A stretch of DNA of 61,641 bases from Herbaspirillum frisingense GSF30 (GCF_000300975.2 NZ_AEEC02000031.1:1-61641), one strand, 5' to 3'; counted from the stretch's first letter, positions 35,277 to 44,696 are shown. The notes: generated by a model not told the origin, from the letters alone. Numbers and translations: made by a program.

Positions 35277-36569
35277 ATGCCCCATGTCATCATCATCGGT
35301 TGTGGATTCGGCGGCCTGGCTGCCGCGCGCGAGCTGGCCAGTGCCGACCTGCGCATCACCATGATCGATCGCAGCAACCACCACCTGTTCCAGCCGCTGC
35401 TGTACCAGGTGGCAACGGCCGGGTTGTCGGCGCCGGCCATCAGTGCGCCGATCCGCGCCATCCTGGCGCACCAGAGCAACCTGACCACCTTGATGGCGGC
35501 AGTCACCGGCATCGATACCGCCGGCAAGAGCGTCACGCTGGAAGACGGCAGCGTGCTGTCCTATGACCATCTGATCGTCGCGGCGGGCTCCACCCACAGC
35601 TATTTCGGTCACGACGAGTGGAGCGCGCTGGCGCCGGGTCTGAAGACGCTGGAAGATGCCTTCGAGATCCGCAAGCGCATCCTGATGGCCTTCGAGCGGG
35701 CCGAGCGCGAAACCGATGCGCGGCGCCGCCAGGAGTGGCTGACCTTTACCGTCATCGGCGGTGGTGCCACCGGCGTGGAAATGGCCGGGACGCTGGTGGA
35801 AATCGCCCGGCATACCTTGTCTGGCGAATTCCGCAACATCGATCCGCATTCGGCGCGGGTGGTGCTGGTGGAAGGCTCGGAGCGGGTGCTGGCGGCCTAT
35901 CCGCCGGACCTGTCGGAAAAGGCGCGCGAGCAGTTGCAAAAGCTGGGTGTGGATGTGCGTACCGGTTGTCGCGTGGTGCATATCGACGAGACCTGCGTGC
36001 GCTATGCCAATTTCGACGGCGAGCAGAGCCTGGCCACGCGCACCGTGATCTGGTCGGCGGGGGTCGCGGCCTCGCCGCTGGGCAAGCAGCTCGGGGTCGA
36101 GGTGGACCGTGCCGGTCGCGTTCCGGTGTCGCCGGAGCTCAATATCGCCGGGCATGAGGATGTGTATGTGATCGGTGACCTGGCGGCCGCGCAGTCCGAT
36201 GGCAAGTCGGTACCGGGCGTATCGCCGGCGGCCAAGCAGATGGGGCGGGTGGCGGCGCGCAATATCAGGCATCGCATCGCGGGACAGAAGCCCGAGACCT
36301 TCGTCTATCAGGACTACGGTTCGCTGGCCACCATCGGTCGCAAGGCCGCCATCGCCATGGTCGGCAAGCTGAAGTTCTCGGGCTACCCGGCCTGGTTGTT
36401 CTGGCTGTTCGTGCACGTGTACTTCCTGATCGGCTTCCGCAACCGCATCATGGTGATGGCCGACTGGGCCTGGGCCTACTTCACCTTCAAGCGCAGTGCG
36501 CGGGTGATCTCGGCGACCCTGCCCACGCAGGCCGAAGCGCCCTCATTGCGCAAGGAAGTGGCCGAGTAG
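35277..36569 (+). CDS. ndh: Type II NADH dehydrogenase (NAD(P)/FAD-dependent oxidoreductase)
   Basis: A 430-residue flavoprotein. The FAD-binding dinucleotide fold is at the N-terminus (HVIIIGCGFGGLAAARELA), the NADH-binding fold near residue 160 (TVIGGGATGVEMAGTLVE), and the second FAD motif is EDVYVIGDLAA. The C-terminal WLFWLFVHVYFLIGF segment is the membrane-docking part of NDH-2. It passes electrons from NADH to quinone without pumping protons, an alternative to the complex I encoded at 45-60 kb. GAAAGGAAGGCG sets the ATG at 35277. Confidence 0.92.
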   Translation: MPHVIIIGCGFGGLAAARELASADLRITMIDRSNHHLFQPLLYQVATAGLSAPAISAPIRAILAHQSNLTTLMAAVTGIDTAGKSVTLEDGSVLSYDHLIVAAGSTHSYFGHDEWSALAPGLKTLEDAFEIRKRILMAFERAERETDARRRQEWLTFTVIGGGATGVEMAGTLVEIARHTLSGEFRNIDPHSARVVLVEGSERVLAAYPPDLSEKAREQLQKLGVDVRTGCRVVHIDETCVRYANFDGEQSLATRTVIWSAGVAASPLGKQLGVEVDRAGRVPVSPELNIAGHEDVYVIGDLAAAQSDGKSVPGVSPAAKQMGRVAARNIRHRIAGQKPETFVYQDYGSLATIGRKAAIAMVGKLKFSGYPAWLFWLFVHVYFLIGFRNRIMVMADWAWAYFTFKRSARVISATLPTQAEAPSLRKEVAE

Positions 36570-36587
36570 TTTTCGCCGCCTCGCAGA

Positions 36588-36629
36588 AACAACGCCCGCG
36601 TTTCCATGGCTGGAAGCGCGGGCGTTGTG
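36588..36629. terminator. Bidirectional terminator hairpin between ndh and the DUF2891 gene
   Basis: CAACGCCCGCG and CGCGGGCGTTG form an 11-bp perfect stem, extended by TTCC/GGAA, between two convergent genes. The T-rich flank is better in the minus direction. Confidence 0.7.
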
Positions 36630-36653
36630 CTGTGTGGAGACAGGGTGTCGGCC

Positions 36654-37658
36654 TCAGTCTTCCAGCGCCAGCATGGCGAAGCTGGCCAGCCAGTGGCCGC
36701 CGCTGTAGTGGCTGCCGACCACCTGATCGATGGAGGCACCGATGTGACGCTGTACGGAGGTCTCCATGGCAGCGCGTGCCGCGTGGGTGGCGGGCAGGTG
36801 TCGCAGCACGGTCTTCATGCACCAGGCGCGGGACAGGTTCAGGCCATCCAGGTGGGCGATCTTGGGATCGGTTGGGTCCGAGACATGCGCCGGCTGCATG
36901 ATCTGCGAGACCTCGGCCACGCGCGGCAGGTAGCGGTCGAACCAGGCGGGGAAGTCGGCGCTGGAAAGAACCTTGCTCATCAGGAGCGCTTCGGTCAGCG
37001 CGCCGGAAATGTACTCGTCTCCACCCGGTTCATAGTGAGCGGGATAGTCGGTGTCCTTGCTGAAATACCGCAGGGCACTGTCTACGATGACCGTTTCCAG
37101 TTCGCTGTCCTGCACGTGGCGCGCATAGTCCAGCGAAAGCGCCAGTGCGAAGGCGGTGTTGTAGTGGGTACCCACGCGGATGGGATAGCTGAGCTTGGAG
37201 AGATAGTCCAGCAGGCGGCTGCGGATTTCCATGGTCAGCGGTGCCATGGCGCTGCGCCAGGCAGCGGCGCGGGGCAGGGCCGACTGTGCCAGTTCCTGGT
37301 CCAGCGCCAGGATCCAGCCGAAGCCATAGGGGCGTTCGAAGGGGCCGCGACCGCCGACGCGGAAGTAATCGGTCTCGCGTTCCATCAGTTCCCGCGTGAA
37401 GTGCTCATCGAAGATGTCTTCGATGTCGCTGCGTGCCGGCAGGGCCGGGAAACGTTGCACGCAGCGCAGCAGCAGCCAGAAGCCATGGACCGCCGAGTGC
37501 CAGTCGTAGCAGCCGTAGAACACCGGATGCATGGCGCGCGGCGAGAGCACGTCTGCTGCGCCATGGAGCACATGCATGATGTGGTTGGGATATTCCTGGC
37601 GCAGATAGGCCAGTGGCATGCGGGCAAAGTCTTCTGCCCGTTCGATGGTGAGTTGCAT
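36654..37658 (-). CDS. DUF2891 family protein
   Basis: A 334-residue soluble, helix-rich protein with repeated Trp/His motifs: HPVFYGCYDWHSAVHGFWLL, RPYGFGWILALDQELA, PIRVGTHYNTAFALALSLDY, GSHYSGGHWLASFAMLALED. The layout suggests an alpha/alpha-barrel enzyme with a His-rich pocket. No function is established to my knowledge. It is the last gene of the 5-oxoprolinase operon and starts 81 bases after the DUF979 gene. AAGGAATC before the ATG at 37658 sets the start; an ATG at 37679 is the alternative. Confidence 0.88.
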   Translation of the reverse strand: MQLTIERAEDFARMPLAYLRQEYPNHIMHVLHGAADVLSPRAMHPVFYGCYDWHSAVHGFWLLLRCVQRFPALPARSDIEDIFDEHFTRELMERETDYFRVGGRGPFERPYGFGWILALDQELAQSALPRAAAWRSAMAPLTMEIRSRLLDYLSKLSYPIRVGTHYNTAFALALSLDYARHVQDSELETVIVDSALRYFSKDTDYPAHYEPGGDEYISGALTEALLMSKVLSSADFPAWFDRYLPRVAEVSQIMQPAHVSDPTDPKIAHLDGLNLSRAWCMKTVLRHLPATHAARAAMETSVQRHIGASIDQVVGSHYSGGHWLASFAMLALED

Positions 37659-37739
37659 GGGGGATTCCTTGGACTTCATGAGGCAGGGATGGAACGAAGT
37701 GGCCGCGCTTGGACGGCCACTTCAGGCTCGCCGATACGA

Positions 37740-38726
37740 TCAGCGGAAAGCCAGGAAATACATCAGGAACACGTTGACCGTCAGCAGCGTCAGGGCGGTC
37801 GGAATCTGTACCTTGATGACCTGGTACTTGTTCTTCAGTTCCAGCAGTGCAGCCGGCACGATGTTGTAGTTGGCGGCCATGGGAGTCATCAAGGTCCCGC
37901 AGTAGCCGGAGTACATGCCGATGGCCACCAGCGGTGCCGGGTCGGCATGATGGCCGACGATCAGGAAGGGCAGGGCGATGCCCGCGCTCATCACCGGGAA
38001 GGCGGCAAAGGCGTTCCCCATCACCATGGTGAACAGTGCCATGCCCACGCAATAGATCACCACCACCAGGAAACGGTTGTCCGGATTGACGAACAGGCTC
38101 ACCACCTGCTGTACCGAGGTGCCGGTCTTGGCGGCCACGAAGACGCCTCCCAGCATGGCCAGCATCAGCGGCAGGATGGCGGCCCAGCCGATCGAGTCCA
38201 CCAGCCGGCGCGACTGGCGCACTGCCTGCAGCGGCGTGCCACGGGTCAGCACGCAACCGGCGATGAGGGCGCAGATACAGGCTACGCAGAGTGCGGCCAG
38301 GGTCAGTTGCTTCTGGTCCAGCAGCATCACGCCGCCAACCGATACGCCCTTGAGCAGCACGGTACAGGCCACCGTGATCACCGGGATCAGCACGGCGGGG
38401 AAGAATAGCCAGTTGCCCAGACGCTTGGCCGAGCTCACGCGTTCTTCGTAGCTCGAAGTGGCGTAGCTGCCCATGGAAAGCATGCCGGTGCCGGCGATGA
38501 GCGAGATGATGATGACGGTAGCGCCGATGATGCGGTGACCCATGGACTTGCCCAGGTTCTCCACCAGCAGGTCGCCGAACAGGAAGACGGCGCCGAACAG
38601 GAACCAGAACAGTGCCGTGCTCAGGCGCTTGGGGTTGCCCTTGTCGCGCAGGGTCATCACCACCAGCATCATGACGATGATGCCGATGAGGTAGTAGATG
38701 CGGTTGATGGAAATGAGCGTGTTCAT
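37740..38726 (-). CDS. DUF979 family membrane protein (putative permease subunit)
   Basis: A 328-residue protein with about nine membrane spans (YYLIGIIVMMLVVMTL, ALFWFLFGAVFLFGDLL, LAALCVACICALIAGCVL, TALTLLTVNVFLMYFLAF). GMYSGYCGTLMTPMAANYNI is the conserved DUF979 block, similar to re-entrant loops in ion-coupled transporters. Its ATG overlaps the DUF969 stop by ATGA (38723-38726). DUF969 and DUF979 are always paired to my knowledge and are probably a two-subunit carrier; here the substrate would be 5-oxoproline or a related compound. Confidence 0.9.
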   Translation of the reverse strand: MNTLISINRIYYLIGIIVMMLVVMTLRDKGNPKRLSTALFWFLFGAVFLFGDLLVENLGKSMGHRIIGATVIIISLIAGTGMLSMGSYATSSYEERVSSAKRLGNWLFFPAVLIPVITVACTVLLKGVSVGGVMLLDQKQLTLAALCVACICALIAGCVLTRGTPLQAVRQSRRLVDSIGWAAILPLMLAMLGGVFVAAKTGTSVQQVVSLFVNPDNRFLVVVIYCVGMALFTMVMGNAFAAFPVMSAGIALPFLIVGHHADPAPLVAIGMYSGYCGTLMTPMAANYNIVPAALLELKNKYQVIKVQIPTALTLLTVNVFLMYFLAFR

Positions 38727-39451
38727 GCGGCCACCTTGGAAGAGTCGTTTTGGCCGGCTTTCCAGGCATCCACGTCGCGGCTGATGGAGGCGTCCAGGCG
38801 GGTCAGGCGGAACATGTGGATCACCAGCGCCGAGAGGGCGGTGGGGATGGCCCACAGGCCGATGTGCAGCGGTTCGATGTTGGTGATGCCGTTTTCCTTG
38901 AGGAAGGCATCCATCAGCAGGACGGCGCCGAAGGCGATGAAGATGTCTTCGCCGAAGAACACGGCGATGTTGTCGCAGGCGGCGGCGTGTGCCTTGATCT
39001 TGTCGCGGATGGGTTGCGGCAGGTCTTCGCCATAGGCGTTGACGGCGGCTCCCTCGGCCATCGGCGCCAGCAGCGGACGCACGGTCTGCGCCTGGCCGCC
39101 GAGATAGATCAGACCCAGCGCGGCAGTTCCTTCACGCAGCAGGAAATAGAGCATCAGGATGCGCGCGGAAGTGGCGCTGGCAATGCCTGAAATCCAGGCT
39201 TGTGCACGTTCCTTCAGACCGTAGTGTTCGAGCAGCCCGATAATGGGCAGGATCAGCAGGAAGGTCGCCAGGGAACGGCTGTTGACGAACTTCTCGCCGA
39301 AGGTTTCCAGCAGCATGCCGAAATCCATGCCGACCGAGAGTCCGGTCGTCAGCCCCGCGACCGTAACCACCAGCAGCGGGTTGAAACGTAGTGCAAATCC
39401 GGCCACGACGATCGGTATCCCGATCAGTGGCAATAGTGTCGTGCTCTCCAT
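38723..39451 (-). CDS. DUF969 family membrane protein (putative permease subunit)
   Basis: A 242-residue protein with six or so membrane spans (LLPLIGIPIVVAGFAL, LLVVTVAGLTTGLSVGM, FLLILPIIGLLEHYGL, FIAFGAVLLMDAFLK). The block REGTAALGLIYLGGQAQTVR is typical. It is translated ahead of and coupled to the DUF979 gene. CAGGAGTCTTC sets the ATG at 39451. Its place between pxpA and DUF979 suggests import of the oxoprolinase substrate. Confidence 0.9.
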   Translation of the reverse strand: MESTTLLPLIGIPIVVAGFALRFNPLLVVTVAGLTTGLSVGMDFGMLLETFGEKFVNSRSLATFLLILPIIGLLEHYGLKERAQAWISGIASATSARILMLYFLLREGTAALGLIYLGGQAQTVRPLLAPMAEGAAVNAYGEDLPQPIRDKIKAHAAACDNIAVFFGEDIFIAFGAVLLMDAFLKENGITNIEPLHIGLWAIPTALSALVIHMFRLTRLDASISRDVDAWKAGQNDSSKVAA

Positions 39452-39664
39452 GAAGACTCCTGGTTGTGAATGAGTTGAACCAGTCGCTGCAAGGGCCATG
39501 CCAGCCTAACCGTGGCCTCCCTGCTGATGCGTCCTGGTGGACGCAGGCATGGAGTAGTCGCGATCTCATGGTCTCCCAGCTTCGACATTTCTAATTGTTA
39601 TGGGTACTGCAATTTGTCCGGAGGACCGGGCAATTCGTGAGGCGCGCTAGCGCCGACGAGCTGT

Positions 39665-40405
39665 TCAGGCCGCGGCACGCACGGTGATGCGTTCTTCATG
39701 CAGGCGGGCGCGGATCTGCCGCGCAAAATCCAGCGCATGCGGGCCGTCTCCGTGCAGGCAGACGGTCTGGGCGTTCACGCTGACGATGCTGCCGTCGACG
39801 GCCTTGACCTGCTTTTGCTGGACCAGCATCAGGGTCTGGGCGATGGCATCCTGATCGTTCTCGATCATGGCACCTGGCTTGCTGCGCGCCACCAGACTGC
39901 CGTCGGCCTCATAGGCGCGATCGGCGAAGACTTCTTCCACCGCATCGAGGTCGGCATGACGGGCGGCGGCAATCAGTTCGCTGCCGGCCAGGCCAACCAG
40001 GCTCAGTTCGGGATTGAAGGTGCGGATGGCGGCGCAGATGGCGTTGGCCAGCACGGCATCCTTGGCGGCCTGGTTGTAGAGCGCACCATGCGGCTTGACG
40101 TGGCGCAGGCGGCCGCCTTCGGCGCGCACGATGGCGTCCAGTGCACCGAGTTGGTAGAGCATGCCGCTGACGATTTCCTCGGGCGGCAGGTGCATGGTGC
40201 TGCGGCCGAAGTTTTCGCGATCGGGGAAGCTGGGGTGGGCGCCGATGGCGACGTGGTTCTGGATTGCCCAGCGCACGCAGCGGCGCATGGTGGCGGCGTC
40301 GCCGGCATGCCAGCCGCAGGCGATGTTGGCCGAGCTGACCAGGGTCAGCAGCTCTTCATCGGTGTCGCAGCCTTCGCCGAGATCGGCATTCAGGTCGATG
40401 TGCAT
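39665..40405 (-). CDS. pxpA: 5-oxoprolinase subunit A (LamB/YcsF family)
   Basis: A 246-residue protein with the family hallmarks [35 protein letters not shown] and [12 protein letters not shown]. With PxpB and PxpC it forms the ATP-dependent prokaryotic 5-oxoprolinase that opens pyroglutamate to glutamate. GAGGATTACG sets the ATG at 40405. It follows pxpC after 10 bases and is itself followed, 213 bases on, by the DUF969-DUF979 pair. Confidence 0.95.
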   Translation of the reverse strand: MHIDLNADLGEGCDTDEELLTLVSSANIACGWHAGDAATMRRCVRWAIQNHVAIGAHPSFPDRENFGRSTMHLPPEEIVSGMLYQLGALDAIVRAEGGRLRHVKPHGALYNQAAKDAVLANAICAAIRTFNPELSLVGLAGSELIAAARHADLDAVEEVFADRAYEADGSLVARSKPGAMIENDQDAIAQTLMLVQQKQVKAVDGSIVSVNAQTVCLHGDGPHALDFARQIRARLHEERITVRAAA

Positions 40406-40415
40406 GGCGTAATCC

Positions 40416-41450
40416 TCATTTCTTGTAGAGCGTGGCGCGCGACCAGTCCAGCGCCGCCACGGTATCGCGGATGGTATCGAGATAGCGCTGCTGTTGCTCG
40501 GCCGCGAGCAGGGCTTGCTCCAGGGTGCAGGGCTCAAGCCGCAGGGTGGCATTGAGCGGGGCCTGCGCCAGCTTCCACAGGTCGGCGCCGATGACCACGC
40601 CGATCTTGGGATAGCCCCCGGTGGTCTGGGCATCACCCATCAGGATGATGGGCTGGCCCGAAGGGGGGACCTGGATCACGCCCGGCACCACGCCATGGGA
40701 GAGCATGTCGCGGGCGTGTTTGCGCTTGAGCTCTTCGCCTTCCAGCCGGTAGCCCATGCGGTTGCTGCTGGGGGTGATGCGCCAGGGCGCGGACCAGAAG
40801 GCTTCGCGTGCGGCCTTGGTGAATTCCTCGATCTCGGGGCCGGGCAAGACGCGCAGCGTGATATGCCCGCCGCGCTGATGCGCTGGCAGGTCGTTGTGGC
40901 TCCAGTCGGGGGCGCGGACACCGAAGGCTGGGCCGCTGACTGCGCGCAGGGCGGCCTGGTCGTCGCCGACGGCAAGTTTGTCGCCACGCTTGAGGGCGCG
41001 TCCCTGATGCCCACCGAAGCCGGCTTTCAGGTCGGTGCTGCGTGAATCCAGGACCATGGGCACATCGATGCCGCCGGCCACCGCCAGGTAGCTGCGCATG
41101 CTGTGGCGCGCCGGGTGCTGCGGCAGGTCGGACGCCACCGGGGCCAGGCGCAGCACGCTGCCGGCGCTGACCGGCAGGCTCCAGCAGGCCGATATCGGTT
41201 TGCCGTCGAGCGTGGCACCGATATCGTCACCGCCCAGTGCAATGCGGGTGGCGCGACCGAAGCGCAGTTCGCAGAGGCCCATGGTGATCTCGATGCCGGC
41301 GGCGCCGGGCGCATTGCCGACCAGCAGGTTGGCGCTGGCCAGCGCCAGTGCGTTGAGGGCGCCACCGGGATGGATGCCCTGGCTGCGATGGCCGGGCCGT
41401 CCGAGGTCTTGTACCGAGGCCAGCATGCCGGGTTGGAGGATCTCGATCAT
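40416..41450 (-). CDS. pxpC: 5-oxoprolinase subunit C (biotin-dependent carboxyltransferase-like, KipA)
   Basis: A 344-residue protein with the family start [40 protein letters not shown] and late [18 protein letters not shown]. It resembles the allophanate hydrolase carboxyltransferase domain. Its ATG overlaps the pxpB stop as ATGA (41447-41450), showing translational coupling. Confidence 0.95.
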   Translation of the reverse strand: MIEILQPGMLASVQDLGRPGHRSQGIHPGGALNALALASANLLVGNAPGAAGIEITMGLCELRFGRATRIALGGDDIGATLDGKPISACWSLPVSAGSVLRLAPVASDLPQHPARHSMRSYLAVAGGIDVPMVLDSRSTDLKAGFGGHQGRALKRGDKLAVGDDQAALRAVSGPAFGVRAPDWSHNDLPAHQRGGHITLRVLPGPEIEEFTKAAREAFWSAPWRITPSSNRMGYRLEGEELKRKHARDMLSHGVVPGVIQVPPSGQPIILMGDAQTTGGYPKIGVVIGADLWKLAQAPLNATLRLEPCTLEQALLAAEQQQRYLDTIRDTVAALDWSRATLYKK

Positions 41451-42100
41451 GCGTCGATCCTTTCCACGGTGAAGCGCACATGGTCGCCCGGACGCAGCAG
41501 CGTCGGCGGTTCCTGGGCCGGGTCGAACAGGTGCAGGGCGGTCTGGCCGATCACCTGCCAGCCGCCGGGCGAGGGCATCGGGTAGATGCCGGTCTGCTCG
41601 CCGCCGATGCCCACCGAACCGGCAGGAATGGTCATGCGCGGGGTGGTGTGGCGTGGCGTGGCCAGTTCCGGGGCCAGGCCACCCATGTAGGCAAAGCCCG
41701 GCATGAAGCCGAGGAAATAGACCACGTAGTCACCGGCGCTATGGCGGCGGATCACTTCCTCCCTGGACAGGCCGGTGTGGCGCGCCACGTTCTCCAGGTC
41801 GGGGCCAGCATCGCCGCCGTAGACCACCGGGATCTCGACCACGCGGCCCTGGTAGCGGCTGGCATGCTGACCGGGCCAGGCTTGCGTGATGCGTTCGCGC
41901 AAGGTGTCCAGATCACGCACCGGGCGGTGCAGGAACAGGGTCAGGTTGTTCATGCCGGGGACCACTTCGCTGACTTCGTCCCATTGGGCGGCCAATTGGG
42001 CCAGGTTCCAGATGCGTTGCTGCTGGGGCAGGCTCGCAGGCGCGGGCAGGCTGCAGAGCAGCGCGCTGTCGCCTAGCGGATGAATCTTCGGGGGCTGCAT
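41447..42100 (-). CDS. pxpB: 5-oxoprolinase subunit B (KipI family)
   Basis: A 217-residue KipI-type protein: IHPLGDSALLCSLPAP, the cyclophilin-like core YVVYFLGFMPGFAYMGGL, and IPAGSVGIGGEQTGIYPMPS with PGGWQVIGQT. It is the first gene of the minus-strand operon pxpB-pxpC-pxpA-DUF969-DUF979-DUF2891. No good ribosome site precedes the ATG at 42100; the frame stays open to 42241 but has no family similarity there. Confidence 0.94.
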   Translation of the reverse strand: MQPPKIHPLGDSALLCSLPAPASLPQQQRIWNLAQLAAQWDEVSEVVPGMNNLTLFLHRPVRDLDTLRERITQAWPGQHASRYQGRVVEIPVVYGGDAGPDLENVARHTGLSREEVIRRHSAGDYVVYFLGFMPGFAYMGGLAPELATPRHTTPRMTIPAGSVGIGGEQTGIYPMPSPGGWQVIGQTALHLFDPAQEPPTLLRPGDHVRFTVERIDA

Positions 42101-42212
42101 GTTCTTGTTGTTGCTCGGTATGGATGAAGCGATCGGCCCGTGATGGCGTCGGCGCGTGAATCGGCGGCAGTTCTTGTCGGCTTGTAAATTTAAGGCGACT
42201 ACCTGGATGCCG

Positions 42213-42241
42213 ATATTACCTTCCGCGCAAAATACAGACAA
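42213..42241 (-). promoter_or_regulatory. Predicted sigma-70 promoter of the pxp operon
   Basis: On the minus strand TTGTCT and TAATAT are separated by 17 bases. Transcription should begin near 42206, about 105 bases before pxpB. Confidence 0.6.
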
Positions 42242-42248
42242 TGTGTCG

Positions 42249-42261
42249 ATAAATTATTTAT
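42249..42261. promoter_or_regulatory. Palindrome ATAAATTATTTAT, candidate operator of the pxp regulator
   Basis: A perfect 13-base palindrome lies 7 bases upstream of the pxp -35 box and 33 bases before the start of the divergent winged-helix gene. Confidence 0.45.
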
Positions 42262-42293
42262 TTTGCTTTGCGATATAGTGTTGCCATTTTGTC

Positions 42294-42839
42294 GTGACTG
42301 AACTTGCCCTGATGAACCAGCCCAACCCACCTTCCAACGCACCCCAGATCGTCTCTTCCCAGCATCTGGTTTCCGAGCGCAGTGCCGAGATGTCCGAGCT
42401 GGAATACGGACTGATCATGGCGGGCAACGCCTTCAACCGCTGGATGGTGCGCTGCATGTCGGCCGCCGGCGCCAAGGACATGACGGCCATCGAAGTCTCC
42501 CTGCTACACCACGTGAACCACCGCGAGCGCAAGAAGAAGCTGGCCGACATCTGCTTTGTATTGAACGTCGAAGATACTCACGTGGTCACCTATGCATTGA
42601 AGAAGCTGGTGAAGGCCGGTCTGGTGCAGAGCGAGAAGGCCGGCAAGGAACTGCTGTTTTCCACCACGCCCGAGGGGCAGGCGCTGTGCATGCGTTACCG
42701 TGAGGTGCGCGAGCGCTGCCTCATCGAGACTCAGGCCGAAAGCGGCGTCTCCAATCACGACATCGGCCAGGCGGCCCAGCTGTTGCGCAATGCCTCCGGG
42801 CTCTATGACACGGCTGCGCGCGCCGCAGCGTCGCTCTGA
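42294..42839 (+). CDS. Winged-helix (MarR-like) DNA-binding regulator
   Basis: A 181-residue protein with a winged-helix core at residues about 60-135: MTAIEVSLLHHVNHRERKKK, LADICFVLNVEDTHVVTYAL, KKLVKAGLVQSEKAGKELLF. This matches the predicted MarR-type regulators common in proteobacteria. It is divergent from the pxp operon and the natural candidate to control it. The start is a GTG at 42294 or an ATG at 42312; neither has a ribosome site. A quinone oxidoreductase gene follows 27 bases on. Confidence 0.87.
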   Translation: MTELALMNQPNPPSNAPQIVSSQHLVSERSAEMSELEYGLIMAGNAFNRWMVRCMSAAGAKDMTAIEVSLLHHVNHRERKKKLADICFVLNVEDTHVVTYALKKLVKAGLVQSEKAGKELLFSTTPEGQALCMRYREVRERCLIETQAESGVSNHDIGQAAQLLRNASGLYDTAARAAASL

Positions 42840-42866
42840 ACCTACTATCGATCAAGGACAGGACCC

Positions 42867-43844
42867 ATGCGAGCAATCGAAATCAAGGAATTTGGCGGCC
42901 CCGAGGTATTGCAACCCTGCGAGCGCCCGGTGCCGGAGTTGAAGCCCGGTGAAGTGTTGATCAAGGTGCATGCCGCTGGCGTGAACCGTCCGGACGTGTT
43001 CCAGCGTACCGGCAACTATCCGGTGCCGCCGGGCGCCTCCGACCTGCCTGGCCTGGAAGTGGCCGGCGAGATCGTGGCCGGTGAGCTGGGTGACAGCGGC
43101 TTCAAGCTGGGCGACCTGGTCTGCGCGCTGGTGCAGGGTGGCGGCTATGCCGAATACTGTGCGGCCCCGCTGGCGCAGTGTCTGCCGGTACCTAAGGGCC
43201 TGAGCGCCCTGGAGGCGGCCGCGCTGCCGGAAAACTACTTCACGGTCTGGAGCAATGTCTTCGACCGGGGTCAACTGTCGGGCGAGGAAACCCTGCTGGT
43301 GCAGGGCGGTTCGTCCGGGATCGGCGTCACGGCCATCCAGATCGCCCGCGCCCTGGGGCATCGGGTGTTCGCCACCGCTGGCAGTGCCGAAAAGTGCCGG
43401 GCCTGCGAAGAGCTCGGTGCGGAGCGCGCCATCAACTACAAGACCGAGGATTTCGAGACCGTGGTCAAGGAATTGACCGGTGGCCGTGGGGTGGATGTCA
43501 TCCTGGACATGGTCGGTGGGGATTACCTGCCACGTGAAATCAAGGCGCTGGCCGATGACGGTCGGCTGGTCTTCATCGCCCAGCTGGGCGGTGCCAAGGG
43601 GCAGCTCGACATGGGGCAGGTGATGCGTCGTCGCCTGACCATCACCGGCTCGACCTTGCGCCCGCGCCCGGTGACGTTCAAGGCGGCCATTGCCGCCAAT
43701 CTGCGTCAGCACGTCTGGCCGCTGATCGAAGCCGGCAAGATCAAGCCGGTGATCCACCAGCGCTTCCCGCTGGAGCAGGCGGCCCAGGCGCACGCGATGA
43801 TGGAATCGAGTGCCCACATCGGCAAGATCATGCTGGAACTGTAG
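42867..43844 (+). CDS. NAD(P)H:quinone oxidoreductase (zinc-free MDR family)
   Basis: A 325-residue medium-chain dehydrogenase/reductase. AAGVNRPDVFQRTGNYPVPP is the substrate-site region; LVQGGSSGIGVTAIQIARAL is the NADPH-binding Rossmann motif followed by HRVFATAGSAEKCRACEELG. The structural-zinc cysteine cluster of alcohol dehydrogenases is absent, as in quinone oxidoreductases. It reduces quinones or related enones with NADPH. AAGGACAGG precedes the ATG. Confidence 0.92.
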   Translation: MRAIEIKEFGGPEVLQPCERPVPELKPGEVLIKVHAAGVNRPDVFQRTGNYPVPPGASDLPGLEVAGEIVAGELGDSGFKLGDLVCALVQGGGYAEYCAAPLAQCLPVPKGLSALEAAALPENYFTVWSNVFDRGQLSGEETLLVQGGSSGIGVTAIQIARALGHRVFATAGSAEKCRACEELGAERAINYKTEDFETVVKELTGGRGVDVILDMVGGDYLPREIKALADDGRLVFIAQLGGAKGQLDMGQVMRRRLTITGSTLRPRPVTFKAAIAANLRQHVWPLIEAGKIKPVIHQRFPLEQAAQAHAMMESSAHIGKIMLEL

Positions 43845-43862
43845 GCGCGCAGGTGAAGCTCG

Positions 43863-43886
43863 GGCGGTCCGGTTTGACCGCCTTTA
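43863..43886 (+). terminator. Weak terminator after the quinone oxidoreductase gene
   Basis: GGCGGTC and GACCGCC form a 7-bp stem around a 6-base loop, followed by only TTTA. It overlaps the tpiA -35 box. Confidence 0.5.
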
Positions 43887-43903
43887 CAGCAACCGGCTAC
43901 AAT
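43874..43903 (+). promoter_or_regulatory. Predicted sigma-70 promoter of tpiA-secG
   Basis: TTGACC and TACAAT are separated by 18 bases; the transcript would begin near 43910, about 37 bases before tpiA. Confidence 0.65.
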
Positions 43904-43946
43904 ACGAGGTTATCCAAATTGACACCCATCTCGTAGAACACAGCCT

Positions 43947-44696
43947 ATGCGTCGCAAACTTGTAGCCGGTAACTGGAAAATGAACGGCAGCCTGGCTGCC
44001 AATGCGGCCCTGGTGGCCGGCATCAAGGAAGGCCTGCCGGCCGCTGCCTGCGACGTCGCGGTATGTGTTCCGGCACCTTATCTGGCACAGGTGCAGGGCG
44101 CCGTCGCCGGTTCGGCCGTGGCGCTGGGTGCGCAGGACATGTCGGCCCACGCCTCCGGTGCCTACACCGGTGAGGTGTCGGCATCGATGCTGCTGGAATT
44201 CGGCGTGCAATACGTCATCCTCGGCCACTCCGAGCGTCGCGCCTACCATGGCGAATCCGACGCAGCGGTGGCGGCCAAGACAGTGGCAGCGCTGAGTGCC
44301 GGCCTGGTGCCGGTGGTCTGCGTGGGTGAGACGCTGGAGCAGCGTGAGGCCGGCCAGACCAATGAAATCGTGGGTGGTCAGCTCGATGTGGTGCTGACGG
44401 CCTTGAGCGTTGAGGATGCGGCGCGCATCGTGGTGGCTTACGAGCCTGTCTGGGCCATCGGCACCGGCAAGACGGCGACGCCGGAAATGGCGCAGGAAGT
44501 ACATGCCATGTTGCGTGCGCGCCTGGGTGCCAAGAGTGCCGAGGCAGCCGCCAAGGTGCGCATCCTGTACGGCGGCAGCATGAAGCCGGACAACGCGCAG
44601 CAATTGCTGGCCATGGCCGATATCGATGGTGGTCTCATCGGCGGCGCGGCACTGAAGGCAACGGATTTTCTGGTCATCGTCAACGCGGCGGCCTGA
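43947..44696 (+). CDS. tpiA: Triosephosphate isomerase
   Basis: A 249-residue TIM barrel, full length. The catalytic residues are visible: Lys in GNWKMNG, His in ILGHSERR, and Glu in [14 protein letters not shown]. The C-terminal phosphate loop is ILYGGSMKP with GGLIGGAAL. It interconverts dihydroxyacetone phosphate and glyceraldehyde 3-phosphate. secG follows 82 bases on, the standard order before tRNA-Leu and nuo. Confidence 0.97.
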   Translation: MRRKLVAGNWKMNGSLAANAALVAGIKEGLPAAACDVAVCVPAPYLAQVQGAVAGSAVALGAQDMSAHASGAYTGEVSASMLLEFGVQYVILGHSERRAYHGESDAAVAAKTVAALSAGLVPVVCVGETLEQREAGQTNEIVGGQLDVVLTALSVEDAARIVVAYEPVWAIGTGKTATPEMAQEVHAMLRARLGAKSAEAAAKVRILYGGSMKPDNAQQLLAMADIDGGLIGGAALKATDFLVIVNAAA

